A stretch of 64,000 bases of DNA, taken from Entrophospora sp. SA101. Lineage: Eukaryota > Glomeromycota > Glomeromycetes > Entrophosporales > Entrophosporaceae. The stretch is from NCBI GenBank assembly GCA_958430865.1, contig CAUDNR010001602.1:12914-76913 (forward strand), read 5' to 3'. The translations under genes were made by a program, and so were the position numbers. The notes beneath the pieces are model-generated. The model was given only the letters and a program-made list of their open reading frames with translations. It was not told where the DNA came from and ran no database searches. Below, piece by piece: positions 60,412 through 64,000 of this stretch (its first letter is position 1; each line of letters begins with the position of its first letter).

Positions 60412-62979
60412 ATGAATGAACAAGTTTCCTTGAGAGCAGTAGCCAATTACTTAGAAAGAGATGGTGTTTTTACAATGACAACAAAAAGGGTTCTTTGGAC
60501 TCCAAGTAACGAGTCAAATCCGGTAGTAGACTTTTTCATATCTACAATACAAAGTAACTTAATCAACATGGTTTTTTTCTTTTTGCATGAATATGGGAAA
60601 AATCAATAACTAATTAAAATTGTCTTATTCTACCTCTAGAAATATCGTTTGTTAAAGAAGATTCAGCTGAACCAAAATTTAAGATTATAGTAAATCAAAA
60701 TAATAATAATAATAATAATAATAATAGTAACAATAATTCATCTGATTCACAACATTTTATATTTACACTAAAACCGCCAGCAGGTTGGGATGAATTAAAA
60801 AAAATAAAAGAAGAATTAACAGAAAGTATACAACGTGAACGATCAGGTGTTGTTGTGACATCTTCTACAGCCTCAAGACCTTCACCGGTCTATCAACGCT
60901 CAGCTGCCCCATCACCAGTTTCTGGTTCATCATCTCCTGCTACACGAAACACAGGTAGAATCATCACCACGCCTCCATCATCATCATCACCATCATCATC
61001 ATCATCGATATCGATTAGAAAACCACAACTTACCAGTAAAGATATTGAATTACGAAAACAATTACTGCTTAGAGATAACGCTTTAGCTGATCAGCATAAA
61101 ACTCTTGTAGTAGAACAAAAATGTATCAATGAAGAGGAATTCTGGGAGTTGAGAAAAGTATGGTTTTATTTCCATACTATGAATTTGCGTATGTCACATT
61201 AAATATAGAAAAAAAAATTTAAAAATAAAAAAAATGTTTTTTAGCAAAAATTTTTTTATTAACTTGAAAAAAAAATCAAATATGTGATTGGTTGATATGG
61301 TTCAGGATCTATTACGTGATCAAGATTCACGTATGAACCAACAAAGAGGTCGTTCCTCTACAATGCCTCACTTACGACCTGTGACTGAAGATGGCGGTGA
61401 GGCTAAAATTAATATAACTCCTCAACTTATCCGTGAGATATTTGATGAGTATCCACGTGTAGAAGCTGCTTATAAACTTTATGTTCCTGAAAAGGTAGTT
61501 AATCTATAATTATTGTACTGGTTTTTTTTTTTTTTTTTGTATAAAATTATATATATCTAACTATAATTGTTATTATTGCTGGTATTATATTGAAATTAAA
61601 AATAATAGCTATCAGAACAAGAATTTTGGAAACGATATGTACAATCAAAATTCAATGATCGTAATAAAGCAGTCACATCAAATGGTTCACAAAGAGATGA
61701 AATATTTGACAAATGTTGGATTGAAACTGAAAAAGGTTAACTGATTATAATAGAAAAGAGAAAAAAAATTTTCAATTGTCTTTTTTTTTTTTTTTGATAG
61801 TAAATTTCAAAATATATATGATTAATTTGTCTTTTGATTATTTTTCAATAATTAATGATAGATCTTAATCAAGAGTCTGAACATGTAAGAAAAAAATTAA
61901 AAATAAGCATGTTAAGAGATTTAAGCGCAACCCAAGAAGACCATATAGATGTTAGTTAATATTTTAATGTTTGGTAATTTGATCTATTACAAGTTATATA
62001 TTATTAAAATATTATATGACATCATATATTCTTTGATAATAATAATTAGCTGGAACCGATGCCAGATATTACTATGAGACCAAGTCAAAGTAAGGTTTTA
62101 TCATTGTTAAGACGAAACAATAGACATTCAGAAAGAATACTAGAAGCACCAGCAAGGTAATATGATATACATTTGTCGAGAAAAGAAAATAAGAAATGAA
62201 TGAATGGATATGAAAAAATATGGAATGAATAGAATAATATATATATATATATATATATAATAATAGCAATAATATTTCACAAATAAATATTTAAAAAAAT
62301 TCTTCTTTAATAGGGAAAAAGAGAAAAAAGAGAAAAATTATATGGAGAAAAAGGTATTTTAATCATGCAAATTTATTTATTTATAAAAGAAAACCAAAAT
62401 TGTTTGTTTTTATATATTCATTTATGGTATATTTGGATAGAAAGAGGATTATATAAACGAGTTACTATTAGAAGATTTGTGCGATGAACAATCTAATCAA
62501 CAAATATTACTTGATATTAGAGATCAACGTGAATATTTTGCAAACCAATTAACCGAAACTAGTCAAGCGATTGATTTATTAAATTCTACTCGTGTATGTA
62601 TATGTCCCTAATAATATATGATTTTATTATTTTTATTGTTTCTACATTAAATAAAATAAAATTTTTTCTTCTAGAATTTAAATGAATTAATTGAAACTCT
62701 CAAAAATGATGTTACAGGATGGAATTTGGATATGTTGAAAGACGTACAAAATAATGTTAGTATATATAATCCAATTAATTACTAATTATATGGCATACGA
62801 TAGCAGTAATAGTGATTTTTAAAAATGAATATTTGTTTGTTTTTTAATCATAAAAATAATTATTCACTAAATTAGGAATCTCTTGGAAACGCATGCAAAG
62901 ATTTTTATATTAAATCTTTTGAAATAATAAAGCAAAAACAACAACGTAATCGAGAAGCCAATCATAAAATAGGCAAGTT

Positions 62980-63024
<45 letters not shown>

Positions 63025-63673
63025 TCTAATCCTTTAATCCTAATCACAATTCCAATATCATCAGATGATCTGCCGTCAAAGTTTGAAAAAGAGGTCAAAT
63101 TAATACAATTAATGGGGAATGAATTCCTAAGACATTTCTGGGCAAGTTATGGTTCTAATGTTAAAGAAAAAATGGAAAAGAATAAAAGAATGGTGGAACA
63201 GTTAAAAACTACATTGACGAAAATACGTAAACTACTAGAAATTCAACTAGATGATGATGAGTTGCAAAAATTTCAGCAATCCCAAACCAAATTAAATGTT
63301 AATGGTGCCAATAGCGTTAGTAATGGTGGTGGTGGTGGTTCATTAAAGCTTCAAAAAAAAGTGATTAATAACCTTAATAATCTTAATCTTAATCTTAATA
63401 GCAGTGGTGGTGGTGGTGTTGGTAGTGGTGGTAGTAGTAGTAGCAATATTAATGGAAAAAAACAATCAATGGAAATTTCACAAAATCTAAAACAGGTATT
63501 TATTTTATTCTTCATTCTTAAAATAATAATAAATGTATTTATTTATTGTCGGCACTTTATTCCGTTATTAGATTCTTAGACCATTAATTAAATCAATTGA
63601 AAAAGCTTTAACATTACATCGTGAATTTAATAAAAGAAAAGTTGAGATCAAATCAAATCAATCTAAAAAATAA
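60412..63673 (+). CDS. TFB1: TFIIH subunit TFB1 / p62, 12 exons (copy 2)
   Basis: Proposed CDS: join(60412..60553, 60640..61157, 61306..61494, 61609..61735, 61862..61950, 62050..62156, 62314..62353, 62441..62593, 62675..62755, 62876..62972, 63065..63495, 63572..63673), 691 aa. Offset to copy 1 is constant at 33327, so there are no net indels even in the (TAA)n and T-run introns. It keeps the GC-AG intron 10. Confidence 0.92.
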
Positions 63674-64000
63674 CTGACAAATTAAATAAAAAATAATAAA
63701 TTTACTAATTAATTATATATATCATTTGTATTTTTCTCTGATCGAAAAATTTCTGTCACATCTAAATACGTGGAAAAATAACTCACTTGTATCTTTGAAT
63801 CCTATAATTTCGTTTTTTTTAAAAAAAAAACCCCCCTTTGGAATTATCATAAACTCGTTATTTAACAACCTTATTAATTCCAACAATAAGGATATTATGA
63901 CTATTATGATATAAAAGACTAGAGTTGGGATGGCCAATATTTTAAAAGCAAAATGATTTATCCATTTTGCTTGCTTTATCTGATGATTGGACAAAAAAGA
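63674..64000. other. Copy 2 TFB1 3' flank
   Basis: Counterpart of 30347-30673. No gene claimed; two overlapping opposite-strand frames here look random. Confidence 0.5.

Larger units (their letters stand above)
36175..64000 (+). repeat. Second copy of 684-30673 (direct, near-identical)
   Basis: Offsets to copy 1 are 35491 (to about 46 kb), 35407-35490 in the divergent block, 33770 after the kinase deletion and 33327 after the single 443-bp unit. Gene order, orientation and exon structure are the same. Window end 64000 corresponds to 30673, so a second STE3 would be expected beyond the window if the copy continues. Confidence 0.97.

Noticed and set aside
1..64000. rRNA genes, viral or bacterial gene clusters, autonomous transposons
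   Set aside because: No conserved rRNA blocks, capsid, polymerase or transposase motifs were seen on either strand.

Overview
The window looks like nuclear DNA of an arbuscular mycorrhizal fungus, most like Rhizophagus (Glomeromycotina). It is very AT-rich, most genes have short GT-AG introns, and it mixes single-copy housekeeping genes (RAD50, cytosolic asparaginyl-tRNA synthetase, TFIIH subunit TFB1, a STE3 pheromone receptor) with members and relics of families greatly expanded in that lineage: divergent protein kinases with an HCDLHSGN catalytic loop, BTB-TLDc proteins, F-box/LRR-like proteins and a small Cys-rich protein. The organism is inferred from family content, not from a marker gene.

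Layout of copy 1 (1-30673): 3' end of a kinase (2-166) and its repeated 3' flank; RAD50 (minus); AsnRS (minus, 9 exons); an F-box/LRR relic; a full-length kinase locus with one in-frame TGA (13314-15025); about 7.5 kb of repeats, a TIR element and gene fossils; a 443-bp tandem duplication; a BTB-TLDc gene (minus); a Cys-rich ORF; a truncated, inverted kinase 5' end; and TFB1 (plus, 12 exons). A region found once in this window follows (30674-34427): an AT-rich stretch with a TLDc relic, then STE3 (32631-34440). STE3 ends at a rearrangement: an inverted 1.2-kb copy of the TFB1 5' end (34428-35644), a direct copy of the kinase 5' fragment (35643-36164) and a 10-N gap. After the gap, 36175-64000 repeats 684-30673 in the same order (copy 2).

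The two copies are almost identical where I compared them: the RAD50 products match over 1318 residues, and almost no substitutions were seen in 684-10408 or 15.4-30.7 kb. They differ by (i) a divergent block, about 10409-15390 in copy 1, (ii) loss of 1,736 bp in copy 2 that removes nearly the whole kinase gene, (iii) one unit instead of two of the 443-bp repeat, and (iv) smaller indels. Either this is a recent segmental duplication, or two haplotypes (nuclear types) were placed end to end in one scaffold. The N gap, and the doubling of normally single-copy genes, favour the second.

The genes do not form an operon or pathway. RAD50 and TFB1 act in DNA repair and transcription, AsnRS in translation, and STE3 in pheromone sensing. 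I found no convincing undescribed molecular system. The most interesting material is structural: a rearrangement breakpoint at the end of the mating-type receptor gene, and a kinase locus that is damaged differently in the two copies.
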